DNA from: Solobacterium moorei
GTDB taxonomy: Bacteria; Bacillota_I; Bacilli_A; Erysipelotrichales; Erysipelotrichaceae
Reading direction: 5' to 3'
DNA length: 64,000 nt
NCBI RefSeq assembly: GCF_036323475.1
Contig: NZ_AP028934.1
Span: 372,001-436,000 of the forward strand
The translations under genes were made by a program, and so were the position numbers. The first letter of the stretch is position 1, and each line of letters opens with the position of its first letter. The notes under the pieces are model-generated. The model searched no databases and had not been told where the DNA came from. It saw only the letters and a program-made list of their open reading frames with translations. Positions 26,594 to 35,056 of the stretch are shown piece by piece.

Positions 26594-28231
26594 CCTCAAT
26601 TATTTTTAAAAGTTCCTCTTTGCACTATTTTCTTAGTGAAAGTTCCCTTTTATGATAATGGCACAAGGGATATGTGCCAGGAAAGTGGAGAAAAGGAGGA
26701 ATATTTTATGACTAGCACATACAAACAGCTTTCTTTTGACGAACGACTCATTATTCAAAATCTGTTGTCTGATCCTAACATCACGCTCAAGATGATTGCC
26801 CTTACTCTTAACAGGAGTCCCAAGGCCATTCGCTATGAGATAACACACCATCTTAGAATTGTCGTCCGTGCCAATACTCATAATAAGTGTGGTAGACAAA
26901 ATCAATGTAATCGCACAAGGTTATGTACTCACTGTCTACAAGGTCGTTGTAAGTTCTGTAAACATGATAACTGCAATGATCTATGTTCCGATTTCATCTC
27001 TTCACCAATATGCAAACATACATCTCGTTTCCCCTATGTCTGCAACAATTGCCCAGATGCCAAAACCTGCAAGTTGCCAAAGGTATTCTATATGGCCGAT
27101 GTTGCCCAAAAACAGAGGGATGACAATGTCAGTAGTTGGAAGGAAGGACCAAAGAAATCAGAAGCACAAATGAAGATGATTGTCGATGCCTTTGAGAAAG
27201 GCGTCAAACAGAACCTTTCACCAGACATCATCATACACAACAATCAGTTGGACATATCAGTATCTACCGCATATCGTTATATTCATTTTCGTCATATGGG
27301 CGCCATCATCAATGTAGACCTCAAGCGTCAGGTCAAATATAAAACACGCTCTTCCAGCAAACATGTCGTGATACCAATCAACTATGATTGGCTTGAAGGC
27401 AGAAGATATGAAGACTATCTCGAACGTATCGAGAATGAAGATGTTTCCATCAATATATGGCAAATGGATACAATACTCGGCAAGCAAGGCGATGAAGAGA
27501 AATGTGTCCTTTCACTCCTGCATACAAGATCGAATCTACAGTTATATTTTCTGTTAAAGGAAAAAAGCATGTTGGCTGTCCAGCGTGCATTCGAAATCAT
27601 CAAGGATGTACTGGGACCTGAACTATTTTCTATGACCTTTCCAATCATTCTTACTGACAATGGCTCTGAGTTCCACGATCCTCTAAGTCTAGAGACCGAT
27701 GCATATACAGGAGAAAAACTAATATCCATCTACTACTGCAAGGCCGGAAGAAGTGATCAGAAAGGTAAATGTGAGAAGAACCATGAACACTTTAGAGAAT
27801 GTGTTCCAAAGGGAAAGAGTATGAATGCATTGACCCAGAAGGACATCAACTATGTGTCTGACATGGTAAACAATTATCCTCGTAGATCCTTAAACTACAA
27901 TTCACCTATCGATATCGCCGCTCTATCACTAAACAAAAAGGTGTTAAGTCTTAACAAGTTGACTCACCTCAACATCAAACAAGTTAAGCTTACACCTATC
28001 ATCCACTAGCCGATTTGGCACATATCCCTAACCTACAAAAAGGAACTTTCGATGAGAAAAAATTTAAACCATCATTGAAAGCCGAGCTTTCGTATGCCCA
28101 AATCGCCTGTCTATACATATTCAATATCACAAAATATCTTATAAGTACACTATTACAGTAAAATGTTTCTTCTCTTTAGCCCTAAAAATGGGGAACTTTC
28201 GTTGAAAAGGAACTTTCGTTGAAAATTGAGC
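26594..28231 (+). mobile_element. IS30-family element between rpoN and levR
   Basis: The element is 1638 bp with imperfect terminal repeats (CCTCAATT...AAGTTCCT against GCTCAATT...AAGTTCCT) and a 13-bp target duplication. A second inverted repeat pair, AGGGATATGTGCCA, lies inside the ends (26666-26679 and 28016-28029) and brackets the transposase gene. It separates rpoN from levR and so displaces regulatory DNA of one or both. It shares its terminal CCTCAA/TTGAGC layout with the IS30 element at 59.7 kb but little internal DNA. Confidence 0.88.
26708..28009 (+). CDS. IS30-family transposase
   Basis: This 433-residue protein starts with the IS30 helix-turn-helix (YKQLSFDERLIIQNLL, then IALTLNRSPKAIRYEI). 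A Cys-rich segment with about eleven Cys residues (about 65-130) suggests a zinc-binding insert. The integrase-like core has probable catalytic residues in WQMDTILG near 255, LTDNGSEF near 318 and KCEKNHEHFR near 355. I chose the ATG at 26708, preceded by AAAAGGAGG; the frame is open further upstream but that would run into the terminal repeat. Confidence 0.92.
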   Translation: MTSTYKQLSFDERLIIQNLLSDPNITLKMIALTLNRSPKAIRYEITHHLRIVVRANTHNKCGRQNQCNRTRLCTHCLQGRCKFCKHDNCNDLCSDFISSPICKHTSRFPYVCNNCPDAKTCKLPKVFYMADVAQKQRDDNVSSWKEGPKKSEAQMKMIVDAFEKGVKQNLSPDIIIHNNQLDISVSTAYRYIHFRHMGAIINVDLKRQVKYKTRSSSKHVVIPINYDWLEGRRYEDYLERIENEDVSINIWQMDTILGKQGDEEKCVLSLLHTRSNLQLYFLLKEKSMLAVQRAFEIIKDVLGPELFSMTFPIILTDNGSEFHDPLSLETDAYTGEKLISIYYCKAGRSDQKGKCEKNHEHFRECVPKGKSMNALTQKDINYVSDMVNNYPRRSLNYNSPIDIAALSLNKKVLSLNKLTHLNIKQVKLTPIIH

Positions 28232-28244
28232 GAAGAGACTTTAC
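28232..28244. repeat. Right 13-bp target duplication of IS30 copy 1
   Basis: It is identical to 26581-26593. Confidence 0.8.
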
Positions 28245-28438
28245 AGCTCTAATATGATTATGTAATGTATAACTTAGAGATAGTCTGTTGCTTAGTATAA
28301 TCTGTTAATTGTTATAGAGAATACGTTAAATAAAGGGTTGGTTTTACTAAATATACTTTTCATCATTTTACTATATAATCTTACCTTATGGTTAAGGGAT
28401 AAAACTAAATGATTGCTTATCGATACTAGGGGGGGCAT
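28245..28438 (+). promoter_or_regulatory. Leader region of the LevR-like gene
   Basis: About 190 AT-rich bases separate the IS30 duplication from the activator start. A TATAAT at about 28374 and a strong TAGGGGGGG ribosome binding site at 28427 are visible; a matching -35 box is not convincing. Confidence 0.35.
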
Positions 28439-31156
28439 ATGAAAGAAAGATTATTAAAAATTATCAGAGATAATACAAAAAATGGAGAATATAAGCAAAG
28501 TACTATTGTGAATTTAAGCCGAATATTGAAAATTTCGAAAGTTAATATTCTTGAACTGATTAAGAAACTACTAGATGATGGATCGATTTTAAAGGTTACA
28601 GAAAATCCGGTATTTTTTATAGATCGTTATATATTTGAGAATATGTATAAAACTAAGGTAAAAGGTAATTCTATAAATGATATAGATACATATATTTCTT
28701 TACTCAGTAGTAATCCTCAAGATTTTAAGAAATTAATAGGCTGGGATAGAAGTCTATCGCAGTTAGTTGAACAATGTAAGGCAACTATTTCTTATCCGCC
28801 AAATGGATTACCTATGATGTTACATGGAGCAACTGGTACTGGTAAGAGCTTGATAGCCAAATTATCCTATGAATATGCGGAAAATCATAATTTTCTACAA
28901 AAAGAGAAAAGATTTGTTTCTGTAAATTGTTCTGAATATGCAAATAATCCTGAATTACTCACAGCAAATTTATTCGGATATGTTAAGGGAGCTTTTACAG
29001 GCGCAGATCGTGATGTAGAGGGATTAATCTCGTTAGCAGATGGAGGCGTCTTATTTTTGGATGAGGTACATAATTTAAAGGGAGAGTGCCAGGAAAAACT
29101 TTTCCAGTTCATGGATCAGTCTATATATCATAGGGTTGGTGATAATAAAACTTGGTATACTTCTCAAGTACGATTAATTGTTGCAACAACAGAAGAACCG
29201 GATAAGGTTTTGTTGCGTACACTTTTAAGAAGAATCCCAATGATAATTGAAATTCCTTCATTAGAAAATAGAGGATTACAGGAGAAGGTAGAAATATTAC
29301 ATCATATTTTTAATCTTGAACAAACTCGTCTTAACATTAAGATAAAAATGTCTTCTCAAGTATATAATCTTTTGATATCTAGCAAATATGATGGAAATAT
29401 TGGAGGACTTAAAAGTGTAATACAATCATGTTGTATAAATTCATTATTTCAAATTAATTCATTAAATGAAATGGAAATTACTTTGAGGAATCTTCCTGAG
29501 AATTTTTTGAAAAAAGTTCGCATTGAGAAGATTGTGGCTAATCATACTGAAGAATTCATATATGTTGATAATTTAGTAAAAAGAATAGGGACTAATAATC
29601 GAATAATAAAACTATGTGAAGGAATCATCAATTTATATACAAAAAAAGATGATCAGAAATTTTATGATAGAGCGTCTAAAAAGATATTAGAGTATTTAGA
29701 TGAGAGTTTAATTGATGGAAACATGCAAAATAAAACTGACTTTTATAATGAAGGGATACGTCATATTTTGCAGTTGGTCAATATGCATTATCATCTGGAA
29801 TTAAGTAATAACAATATATTAGCAATGAGTAGATTGTTTATAGATTTCATGCATAATGCACATGTTATTGCAGAGTGGTCACGTGAACGAGAGGATAACA
29901 TTAGTATAATTTTAGAAAAATTAAAAAATGATAATCTGCGTTTAGATAGTATTTCAGTAGAAATCATTAATTATTTTGAAAATTATCTGGATATGAAACT
30001 TTCAAATTTGGAATTAATTATGCTATTGCTTTTTTTACAAATGTACTCTGTTACAAATATAATTGAGCGACGTAGTGCCGTAATTCTTGCACATGGGTTT
30101 TCAACAGCAAGTTCTATTGCTTCAGCTGCGAATCAATTTTTAGGGAAATATATCTATGACTCTATTGATGTGCCACTAAATGTAGATTCAACTACTGTCA
30201 TAAAGCAGCTAAATTCATATATATCTAAACTAAATAATATAGAGGAATTGATATTATTAGTTGATATGGGATCGCTTGAGAGTATATATACTGGGTTGAA
30301 TCTAAGAAATGCAAAGATAGGAATTATAAATCAAGTTACAACTTCTAGTGCTTTAGAAATAGGATCTAGTTTACTACGTAATGAAACTTTAGAGGTAATA
30401 TTTGATCGTGTGGCTAATCAAGGTGCAATTAAATACCGTATTGAAAATAATCTACGAAAAACTCCATTAATCCTATGTTCTTGCATGAGTGGAATGGGGG
30501 CTGCAGAAAGACTTAGAGAGGTTATTATGAGTTCGTTACCTGCAAACTCAATAATTAAAGTTAAATCTTATAATTACTATGATTTATTAAAAAACTCAAT
30601 AAATGATATGTTATTTGAAGATGGTAAAGTAATTTGTGTTGTAGGAACAATGAACCCAAATATTAAAGGTTTAAATTTTATTGCAATCGAGGATTTAGTA
30701 ATTAATACTGATAGTCAAAATTTTGACGAGTACTTTAAAGATTATCTATCCACAGAAGACTTAGACTTTTTCAAGAAAAATATTTTAAAGAATTTTTCAC
30801 TTTCTAATATTATGAATACTTTAACTATTTTGAATCCGAATAAATTGCTTGAATATGTAACGGAAGCGCTTGAGAATTTGCAAAATCGAATGAAGGTACA
30901 TTTATCTAGTAAAATATGCTTAGGATTATATATGCATGTATGTTGTTTAATAGAACGTTTGATTTTGCATCAAGATATAGAAACATATCCAAATATTGAG
31001 GAATTTGTAGAGAAGCAAAATACTTTTATTTCATATGTAAAAGACTCATTTAAAGAAATAGAATATTATTATAAAGTACAAATACCTACAGAAGAAATAG
31101 GTTATATCTTTGACTATATTAATGCACAAGAAACGGGTGTATCTGATGGTTTTTAG
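28439..31156 (+). CDS. LevR-family sigma-54 activator with PRD and PTS domains
   Basis: This 905-residue protein has an N-terminal winged helix (1-60) and a sigma-54 AAA+ domain with Walker A GATGTGKS near 130 and the sigma-54 contact loop GAFTGA near 184. A PTS regulation domain follows (about 395-490), then an EIIA-Man-like domain with ILAHGFSTASS near 550, an EIIB-like segment (LILCSCMSGMG near 680) and a second PRD at the end. This is the LevR/ManR layout: PTS phosphorylation on His residues tells the protein when sugar is available. It should activate the PTS operon downstream through the -24/-12 promoter at 31320. Confidence 0.92.
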   Translation: MKERLLKIIRDNTKNGEYKQSTIVNLSRILKISKVNILELIKKLLDDGSILKVTENPVFFIDRYIFENMYKTKVKGNSINDIDTYISLLSSNPQDFKKLIGWDRSLSQLVEQCKATISYPPNGLPMMLHGATGTGKSLIAKLSYEYAENHNFLQKEKRFVSVNCSEYANNPELLTANLFGYVKGAFTGADRDVEGLISLADGGVLFLDEVHNLKGECQEKLFQFMDQSIYHRVGDNKTWYTSQVRLIVATTEEPDKVLLRTLLRRIPMIIEIPSLENRGLQEKVEILHHIFNLEQTRLNIKIKMSSQVYNLLISSKYDGNIGGLKSVIQSCCINSLFQINSLNEMEITLRNLPENFLKKVRIEKIVANHTEEFIYVDNLVKRIGTNNRIIKLCEGIINLYTKKDDQKFYDRASKKILEYLDESLIDGNMQNKTDFYNEGIRHILQLVNMHYHLELSNNNILAMSRLFIDFMHNAHVIAEWSREREDNISIILEKLKNDNLRLDSISVEIINYFENYLDMKLSNLELIMLLLFLQMYSVTNIIERRSAVILAHGFSTASSIASAANQFLGKYIYDSIDVPLNVDSTTVIKQLNSYISKLNNIEELILLVDMGSLESIYTGLNLRNAKIGIINQVTTSSALEIGSSLLRNETLEVIFDRVANQGAIKYRIENNLRKTPLILCSCMSGMGAAERLREVIMSSLPANSIIKVKSYNYYDLLKNSINDMLFEDGKVICVVGTMNPNIKGLNFIAIEDLVINTDSQNFDEYFKDYLSTEDLDFFKKNILKNFSLSNIMNTLTILNPNKLLEYVTEALENLQNRMKVHLSSKICLGLYMHVCCLIERLILHQDIETYPNIEEFVEKQNTFISYVKDSFKEIEYYYKVQIPTEEIGYIFDYINAQETGVSDGF

Positions 31157-31227
31157 AATTTGAAGAAATAATAATCCAATAAAATGCTGTGATGAATAAG
31201 TTTATAGATTCACTTATATAGATGTGA

Positions 31228-31270
31228 TGCCTGGACCTTTGCTTTATGTGTAAGGAGCCGGGCCTTTTAT
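31228..31270 (+). terminator. Terminator of the LevR-like gene
   Basis: CCTGGACCTT pairs with AAGGAGCCGGG (one internal mismatch) and is followed by CCTTTTATTATTT. It separates the regulator from the sigma-54 promoter. Confidence 0.65.
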
Positions 31271-31319
31271 TATTTAAACGGTTCGCTATTTTGTAATTAT
31301 ATATACTCATCTAAGGCAA

Positions 31320-31335
31320 TGGCACAATTTATGCT
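31320..31335 (+). promoter_or_regulatory. Sigma-54 (-24/-12) promoter of the PTS operon
   Basis: TGGCACAATTTATGCT matches the consensus TGGCAC-N5-TTGCW at all but one base, with the correct GG-to-GC spacing. It lies 61 bases before the EIIA start codon and downstream of a sigma-54 activator gene, which strongly supports it. Confidence 0.9.
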
Positions 31336-31380
31336 TGTATAAAAGTGATTATAAAATCTTGAAAGGAGGGAGATGCCAAA

Positions 31381-31791
31381 GTGGTGAACTTAATATTAGC
31401 TTCACATGGTGATTTATCAAAGGGTATTCTTAATTCCACAATGATGATCACAGGTGATCTACATAAAAATGTAGAAACATTTAGTCTTTATCCTGGAGAA
31501 AATCCACTTGATTATGCTAATGAATTAAAAAACAGAATAATGAGAACTAAAGATACCTGGATAATAATTGCAGATATTCAAGGCGGAAGTGTACATACAG
31601 CACTATTACAGCTTACAACATTAGATAATGTAATAGTTTTCTCTGGTATGAATCTAAATCTTGTATTAGGTATTATGCTCGATGATTATGAAGATTTATC
31701 AGAAGATCATCTTCGTACGATTATTGATGAAGCTAGAGCGGGAATTACATGTAAAAAACAGATGGAAGTACAAATTGAAGATGAGTTTTAG
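31381..31791 (+). CDS. PTS EIIA, mannose family
   Basis: This 136-residue cytoplasmic protein receives phosphate from HPr and passes it to EIIB. The family signature LILASHGDLSKG puts the phosphorylated His at residue 9. A GTG start is used, with AAAGGAGGGA 9 bases upstream. It is the first gene of a five-gene operon controlled by sigma-54. Confidence 0.9.
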   Translation: MVNLILASHGDLSKGILNSTMMITGDLHKNVETFSLYPGENPLDYANELKNRIMRTKDTWIIIADIQGGSVHTALLQLTTLDNVIVFSGMNLNLVLGIMLDDYEDLSEDHLRTIIDEARAGITCKKQMEVQIEDEF

Positions 31792-31811
31792 GAGAAAGGA
31801 GGGACTTTGAA

Positions 31812-32558
31812 ATGCAAAGTAAATTTATGGAATTATTTCCTAGTAAAAAACCTATCATTGGAATGTTACATTTAAAAGGTAGTACAGATGAAGAAGTATT
31901 GAGAATAGCAAAGCAAGAGATTGATATCTATTATGAAAATGGAGTAGATGCCGTTTTGGTTGAGAATTATTTTGGGACATATCATCATATGATTCCAATT
32001 CTAGAGTATCTTCAGAAAAATTATCACGATCATATTTATGGGGTGAATTGTCTATACCAAAATACATTATCATTTGAACTCGCAATAAGATTTGGGGCAC
32101 ATTTTATTCAAATTGATGCTATATCCGGACATCTAATTGAACGAGAAGATATTAGTTATGCGGAGTTTATTAAATTATATCGCTCAAGATATTCAGGCTA
32201 TATTATTGGTGGAGTACGGTTTAAACATCAACCATATTTATCAGGAAGAAGTCTAGAAGATGATCTGAAAATCGCAATGACGCGATGTGATGCAATTGCA
32301 GTATCACAAGATGAAACTGGGCAAGAAACAAGTATGGAAAAGATTTTGGAGTTTAGAAATATAATTGGCGATTTTCCTTTGATCGTTGGCGCTGGCATGA
32401 CAGCTAAAAATTGTATAAAACAACTTTCTGTAGCAGATGGAGCGATTGTTGGTAGTTATTTCAAGGATACTCATATAGCGACAGGAGTTGTCTGCGAAAA
32501 CCATGTTGAAAAACTAATATCTGCAAGAGATGCATTATTAGAAAGGGAATTAAAATGA
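31812..32558 (+). CDS. BtpA/SgcQ-family protein
   Basis: This 248-residue protein matches the BtpA family of TIM-barrel-like proteins: KPIIGMLHLKGS near the start, ENGVDAVLVENYFG near 40, GVNCLYQN near 77 and the C-terminal GADGAIVGSYFKD-type phosphate-binding end (here VADGAIVGSYFK near 215). Members named SgcQ occur in sugar PTS operons, where the reaction is unknown. Its place between EIIA and EIIB makes a role in metabolism of the imported sugar likely. GAAAGGAGGG precedes it, and its stop overlaps the EIIB start. Confidence 0.85.
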   Translation: MQSKFMELFPSKKPIIGMLHLKGSTDEEVLRIAKQEIDIYYENGVDAVLVENYFGTYHHMIPILEYLQKNYHDHIYGVNCLYQNTLSFELAIRFGAHFIQIDAISGHLIEREDISYAEFIKLYRSRYSGYIIGGVRFKHQPYLSGRSLEDDLKIAMTRCDAIAVSQDETGQETSMEKILEFRNIIGDFPLIVGAGMTAKNCIKQLSVADGAIVGSYFKDTHIATGVVCENHVEKLISARDALLERELK

Positions 32559-33025
32559 TAGTTTTATTACGTATAGATCATAGACTATTACATGGTCAAG
32601 TTGCATTTTCGTGGACTAAAAGTATAAGTACAGACTGTATCTTAATTGCAAGTGATGCTGTTGTGCAAGATGAGCTAAGAATGACGGCTCTTAGGGTATC
32701 AAAACCTAATGGTGTTAAGTTAGTAATGAAAAATATCGAGGATTCCCTGAAAGCATTAAATTCAGGTGTTACAGATAAATATAAGCTGATGATCTTATGT
32801 GAAAATATTGAAGATGCATCAAAGCTAGCATTTGGATATGACAAAATTACATCCATTAATCTAGGAGGAATAAAAAATGAATCTGGAAAGCGTCAAATTT
32901 CAAAAGCTATATCTGTAAATGATGCTGAAGTTGAATTGTTGAAGAAGTTAAATGAAAAGGGAATCGAACTTGAAGTACGTATGGTTCCTGATGATGCAAA
33001 ACAAAATGTAATGAATCTTATTTAA
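32555..33025 (+). CDS. PTS EIIB, mannose/sorbose family
   Basis: This 156-residue protein carries RIDHRLLHGQV with the phosphorylated His at about residue 13. It transfers phosphate from EIIA to the sugar during uptake through EIIC/EIID. The ATG overlaps the preceding stop codon by 4 bases (ATGA), showing coupled translation. Confidence 0.9.
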   Translation: MIVLLRIDHRLLHGQVAFSWTKSISTDCILIASDAVVQDELRMTALRVSKPNGVKLVMKNIEDSLKALNSGVTDKYKLMILCENIEDASKLAFGYDKITSINLGGIKNESGKRQISKAISVNDAEVELLKKLNEKGIELEVRMVPDDAKQNVMNLI

Positions 33026-33041
33026 AAGAAAGGAATAGATT

Positions 33042-33821
33042 ATGGAATTATTATTTGAAACTTTATTAATTACATTAGTTGCAGCTTTTGGATTTTCTCA
33101 TGATGGTGTTGGAAGTACAATGTGGAATAGACCGATTGTCATTGCTCCACTTGTTGGATTAGTTCTAGGTGACCTTAGAACAGGGATAATGACAGGTGCA
33201 ACACTAGAGCTGATCTGGTTAGGAGCATTTCCTATTGGAGCAAGCTGCCCACCAGAGATGGTTTCAGGTGCAATCATAGGAACAAGTTTTGTAATAAAGA
33301 GTGGTGCAGATCCAAGTGCTGCTGTGGCGTTAGCAGTTCCAGTAGCTACTTTAGTATTGATGATCAAAAATGGACTCAGAGTTCTTATTACTTCACCAGT
33401 AATATGTGCACATGCAGATAAGTGTGCTGCAGCTGGAGATGCAAAGGGTGTTGAAAGAACAGAACAACTGGGATGGGTATTCGAAATAACATCATTATCT
33501 GCCATTGTTGCAATTTCCTACTACTTAGGCGCACCATTTATCCAAGATATCGTAGCGTCAATTCCACCATTTATTAATCATGGCTTACAGATTGCTACAG
33601 GTATTATCCCGGCAATTGGATTTGCAATGTTGGTAAAAATGATAATTACAAAAGATGTTGCTGCATTTTTCTTTGGTGGTTTCTTATTATCTGCATATTT
33701 GAAAGTCCCAGTATTTGGAGTTGCTTTAATGGCGTGTGTAATTGTTAGTGTTATCTTAACAATTAAGAAAAATAATAATGTAGTACTAAAGGAGGAAATT
33801 ATTGATGACAACGAATTCTAA
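33042..33821 (+). CDS. PTS EIIC, mannose family
   Basis: This 259-residue membrane protein forms the sugar channel with EIID. It has about seven hydrophobic segments and the family text GVGSTMWNRPIVIAPLVGLVLGD near residue 20 and GATLELIWLGAFPIGASCPPE near 55. AAAGGAATAG precedes the start. The sugar cannot be told from sequence. Confidence 0.9.
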   Translation: MELLFETLLITLVAAFGFSHDGVGSTMWNRPIVIAPLVGLVLGDLRTGIMTGATLELIWLGAFPIGASCPPEMVSGAIIGTSFVIKSGADPSAAVALAVPVATLVLMIKNGLRVLITSPVICAHADKCAAAGDAKGVERTEQLGWVFEITSLSAIVAISYYLGAPFIQDIVASIPPFINHGLQIATGIIPAIGFAMLVKMIITKDVAAFFFGGFLLSAYLKVPVFGVALMACVIVSVILTIKKNNNVVLKEEIIDDNEF

Positions 33822-34623
33822 TACAAAATTAGACAAAAAGGATTTAATGGGTGTGTTCTGGAGATCTTGGCGTCAAGATGCTGTATGGAATTTTGAGCGT
33901 CAACAGAACCTTGGTTCTGCATATACTATGTCAAGATTAGTGGGTAAATTATACAAGGATGATAAAGAAAAACGGGCTCGAGCTCTTCAAAGACATTTGG
34001 ACTTTATGGCTATTACACCTCATTTATCCACACTTTTGTATGGTATATTGGCAGCTATGGAAGAAGAGAATGCTAATAATTCGGATTTTGATGAAACATC
34101 AATTAGTGCGGTAAGAGCATCTTTAATGGGACCTATCGCTGGTGTTGGCGATTCACTCATATGGGGAACACTACGTATTATTGCAGCTGGTATAGCAATC
34201 TCATTTTCGGCTGGAGGAAGTATTTTAGGTCCTATACTATTTCTTTTGATAATCAATCTGCCATCAATTCCTTTAAGATATGTTTGCCTATTTAAAGGAT
34301 ATGAAATGGGAACAAATTTCTTTAAGAAGATTCAAGACTCTGGAATAATGGATACTGTTACATATGTAGCATCAACAGTAGGCTTAATGGTAATTGGTTG
34401 TATGACAGCATCATTAGTCAGCTTTGAAATTCCTCTTATGGTTGGTAGTGGAGATTTTGTTCAACCATTGCAATCATATTTAGACCAAATTATGCCAGCT
34501 TTATTGCCATTAGGTGTCTTCGGAGTAATGTATTTCTTGTTAGGGAAAAAGGTTAAAACAACCACTATCTTACTCGGAACAATAGTTTTAAGTATTGTAC
34601 TTTCATATTTTGGTATCGTTTAA
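33805..34623 (+). CDS. PTS EIID, mannose family
   Basis: This 272-residue membrane protein partners EIIC. Typical are the N-terminal DLMGVFWRSW, the central IGPIAGVGDSLIWGTLRII-like segment (MGPIAGVGDSLIWGT near residue 112) and C-terminal hydrophobic helices. I placed the start at the ATG at 33805, 8 bases behind GGAGGA; a TTG directly before it is also in frame. It overlaps the end of the EIIC gene by 17 bases and closes the operon. Confidence 0.9.
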   Translation: MTTNSNTKLDKKDLMGVFWRSWRQDAVWNFERQQNLGSAYTMSRLVGKLYKDDKEKRARALQRHLDFMAITPHLSTLLYGILAAMEEENANNSDFDETSISAVRASLMGPIAGVGDSLIWGTLRIIAAGIAISFSAGGSILGPILFLLIINLPSIPLRYVCLFKGYEMGTNFFKKIQDSGIMDTVTYVASTVGLMVIGCMTASLVSFEIPLMVGSGDFVQPLQSYLDQIMPALLPLGVFGVMYFLLGKKVKTTTILLGTIVLSIVLSYFGIV

Positions 34624-34648
34624 ACATATAATCAATTAGTTACTAAAT

Positions 34649-34686
34649 GGAGGGGTTAGCCGAATTAGTTTGGCTACTCCTTTTTG
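34649..34686 (+). terminator. Terminator of the PTS operon
   Basis: GGAG-GGGTTAGCC pairs with GGCTACTCC, followed by TTTTTG. Confidence 0.8.
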
Positions 34687-35056
34687 CAATCTTTGTATTA
34701 ATTATTTTTAGGTGCATTATGATATAATAAATAGTGAAGATTGTTTTTTTTCTTTGTTTATAAATAAGAAGAACGTTAGTTTGCTTTATACAAATTAATA
34801 AATTTTTTCTTATGATAAAACTATGTTCAACGAGTACACGTGACATTTTGCGTTAATGTGTTCATCTAATAATACTGCGAATAAAATATGGTAATTAATT
34901 TTAAATCTAGTGTTTTAATATTGTGGATTTAAATTAACATTATTTTAAAAATATATAGCACCATAAATTCGAATGGGAATCTATTAAATAAATAGTGATT
35001 AACTCAATCTATTTTCATTAGGGGAAGACGTTGTTTTAAACTTAAGGGGGATTTGG
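34687..35056. other. AT-rich intergenic region before the helicase operon
   Basis: No gene or convincing structure is seen in 370 bases. Likely holds the promoter of the downstream operon. GAATGGGAAT at 34971-34980 resembles the guaA attachment core by 10 bases, probably by chance. AAGGGGGA precedes the next start codon. Confidence 0.4.

Noticed and set aside
34971-34980. GAATGGGAAT before the helicase operon as another guaA-type attachment site
   Set aside because: Only 10 bases match, the next base differs, and no partner copy exists at the other end of the operon. It is not rare enough in 64 kb.
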